DNA from: Rhodospirillales bacterium
GTDB taxonomy: Bacteria; Pseudomonadota; Alphaproteobacteria; Rhodospirillales; WMHbin7
Direction: 5' to 3'
Assembly (NCBI GenBank): GCA_016214125.1
Contig: JACRPC010000011.1
Span: 1 to 64,000, forward strand
DNA length: 64,000 nucleotides
Of this stretch, positions 62,553 to 64,000 are shown piece by piece. Under the pieces are notes generated by a model that was not told the origin of the DNA, did no database searches, and worked only from the letters and a program-made list of their open reading frames with translations. A program made the position numbers and the translations under genes. How positions within the stretch are numbered: the first letter of the stretch is position 1; every line of letters starts with the position of its first letter.

Positions 62553-63137
62553 ATGACAGCGCTTCGGATATTGGCGGCAGCGTTGGCGGTCGCCCTGGTA
62601 CCGGCAAGCGGGGCATTGGCCCAGGGCGTTAGCCCGGCCACCTTGTCCGAGGCTTGCGCCGGCTGCCACGGTTCCGACGGCACCACGCACGGCGCCGCGC
62701 CGACCATCGCCAACTTGAAGGAAGAGTATTTCGTCACCACCATGCAGGAATACAAGTCGGGCAAACGCGCCGCGACGGTGATGGGCCGGATCGCCAAAGG
62801 CTATTCGGATGACGAGATCAAGGCGATGGCGAAATATTTCGACGCCAAGCCCTTTGGTCGCAACCCGCAGAAGTTCGACGACGCCAAGGCGAAGACCGGC
62901 GCCGGCCTGCATAAGAAATACTGCGACTCCTGCCACGAGGAGAACGGCCGCAAATCGGACGGTATCGGCGTTCTGGCCGGCCAGGCCGCCGGCTATCTCG
63001 CCTACTCGATGGCCGACTTCAAGTCGGGCAAGCGCGAGATGGAAAAGCGCAAGAAGCAGAAGGTCGATGCCCTCTTCGAGGAGCAGGGTCCGGCCGGCGT
63101 GGACGCCCTCGTCCACTATTACGCCAGCCAGAAGTGA
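62553..63137 (+). CDS. fccA: Diheme cytochrome c, flavocytochrome c sulfide dehydrogenase subunit
   Basis: A 194-residue periplasmic cytochrome with signal peptide ([17 protein letters not shown]) and two heme-binding sites, CAGCH (about residue 36) and CDSCH (about residue 125). The two halves are homologous class I cytochrome folds. Followed 17 bases later by the flavoprotein subunit, it is the electron-accepting half of flavocytochrome c. ATG 62553 has AAAGGAGGG upstream. Confidence 0.9.
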   Translation: MTALRILAAALAVALVPASGALAQGVSPATLSEACAGCHGSDGTTHGAAPTIANLKEEYFVTTMQEYKSGKRAATVMGRIAKGYSDDEIKAMAKYFDAKPFGRNPQKFDDAKAKTGAGLHKKYCDSCHEENGRKSDGIGVLAGQAAGYLAYSMADFKSGKREMEKRKKQKVDALFEEQGPAGVDALVHYYASQK

Positions 63138-63154
63138 TCGGGGAGGACCAAGAC

Positions 63155-64000
63155 ATGTTTCGCACCAATCGTCGCGATTTTCTCAAGGTGTCGGGCGCCG
63201 CTTTGGCCGCCGGCACCGTCATCGGCATGCCGCACGTCGCCAAGGCGGCGGGTGGCAAAGTTGTGGTGGTGGGCGGCGGCCCGGCCGGCGCCACGGCGGC
63301 CCGTTATCTCAAGCGCGCCGACGCCACGCTCGACGTCACCCTGATCGAGGCCAACGACAGCTACCACACCTGCTTCATGAGCAACGAGGCGATCGGCGGC
63401 GAGCGCACCGTCGAATCGCTCAAGGTGGGCTTTGACGGCCTGAAGAAGGCCGGCATCAAGGTCGTCAAGGACATGGTCACCGGCATCGACGGCGCCGGCA
63501 AGAAGGTCACCACCCAGGGCGGCCAGACCTTCGCCTACGACCGCTGCATCATGGCGCCCGGCATCGACTTCAATTACGGCTCGATCGATGGCTATTCGGC
63601 CCAGGCGGCCGAGACCATCCCGCACGCCTGGAAGGCCGGCCCGCAGACCACGCTCTTGCGCAAGCAGTTGGAAGCCATGCCGGACGGCGGCGTGGTGCTG
63701 ATGGCCGCACCGCCCAATCCCTACCGCTGCCCGCCCGGTCCCTACGAGCGCGCCAGCATGATCGCCCACTATCTGAAGGCCAAGAAACCGAAGTCGAAGA
63801 TCATCATCCTCGACCCCAAGGACGCCTTCTCCAAGCAGGGCCTGTTCATCAAGGCCTGGACCGAGCTTTACGGTTACGGCACCCCCAACGCCCTGATCGA
63901 ATGGGTGCCCGGCGCCAAGAACGGCAAGATGACCAAAGTCGACGTCAAGGGCATGCAGCTCGAAGGCGATTTCGACAAGCACAAGGGCGCTGTCATCAAC
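63155..64000 (+). CDS. fccB: Flavocytochrome c sulfide dehydrogenase flavoprotein subunit (truncated by window edge)
   Basis: The first 282 residues are visible. A Tat signal ([20 protein letters not shown]) is followed by the FAD motif [32 protein letters not shown] contains the cysteine that binds FAD covalently in the Allochromatium enzyme (YTCYLSNEVIGG). The redox-active cysteine region follows ([18 protein letters not shown]). The enzyme oxidises sulfide to polysulfide in the periplasm and passes electrons to FccA. Both diagnostic cysteines seen so far are intact, so it is presumably functional. Confidence 0.93.
   Translation, partial: MFRTNRRDFLKVSGAALAAGTVIGMPHVAKAAGGKVVVVGGGPAGATAARYLKRADATLDVTLIEANDSYHTCFMSNEAIGGERTVESLKVGFDGLKKAGIKVVKDMVTGIDGAGKKVTTQGGQTFAYDRCIMAPGIDFNYGSIDGYSAQAAETIPHAWKAGPQTTLLRKQLEAMPDGGVVLMAAPPNPYRCPPGPYERASMIAHYLKAKKPKSKIIILDPKDAFSKQGLFIKAWTELYGYGTPNALIEWVPGAKNGKMTKVDVKGMQLEGDFDKHKGAVIN

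Overview
The window is chromosomal DNA of a GC-rich alphaproteobacterium, probably of the Rhodospirillales type; this is inferred, not proven. Supporting signs are a CckA-like hybrid kinase at the end of a flagellar operon and just before recA and alaS, a dense group of GANTC (CcrM-type) sites before that operon, a TIGR02186-type protein beside a TauE-type permease, and flavocytochrome c sulfide dehydrogenase genes. No phage, insertion sequence or CRISPR array is visible.

Region 1 (1-22.2 kb) looks like one catabolic island for a phenolic or aromatic compound. On the minus strand lie a degenerate M24 'pita-bread' hydrolase, a 3-hydroxyisobutyrate-dehydrogenase-like enzyme, a CobW GTPase, a fused E1 alpha/beta thiamine-diphosphate dehydrogenase, a VOC protein and the start of a lipoyl E2. 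Divergent from these are a LysR regulator and then an operon for a molybdenum enzyme whose active-site residues match pyrogallol-phloroglucinol transhydroxylase. The molybdenum subunit carries an extra SCP2-like N-terminal domain. It is followed by its three-cluster ferredoxin subunit, two small cupins and a Cache-type sensor kinase. A Liv-type ABC importer (with a permease-ATPase fusion), an SDR, a bicupin and a divergent XRE-cupin regulator close the island. The combination of a transhydroxylase-like molybdoenzyme with a pyruvate-dehydrogenase-like complex recalls anaerobic resorcinol/hydroxyhydroquinone degradation in Azoarcus anaerobius. I regard it as the most interesting system in the window.

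Region 2 (22.2-31.9 kb) is mixed core metabolism: clpA/clpS, a bi-domain oxidoreductase, a membrane coiled-coil protein, a CoA-transferase, htpG with a sigma-32-like promoter, and a tiny lysine/alanine-rich histone-like gene. Region 3 (31.9-43.4 kb) is flgB-flgC-fliE-fliQ-fliR-flhB-cckA, then recA, a double-receiver protein and alaS. Region 4 (43.4-48.3 kb) holds tRNA-Ser(CGA), an isolated HNH-type gene of unlike composition, an MFS transporter, and a small periplasmic set (DUF2946-like, BNR-repeat, thioredoxin-like).

Region 5 (48.3-54.5 kb) is a hydroxycinnamate-type degradation cluster: crotonase, MarR, acyl-CoA synthetase, SDR and Liv binding protein, with near-identical MarR-type operators before both transcription units. 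Region 6 (54.5-64 kb) has a membrane coiled-coil protein, a HigBA toxin-antitoxin pair with its operator inside the promoter, thrS-infC (infC with a non-ATG start), a GT61-like protein, and a sulfur module: rhodanese, TauE-like permease, TIGR02186 protein, fccA and the start of fccB.
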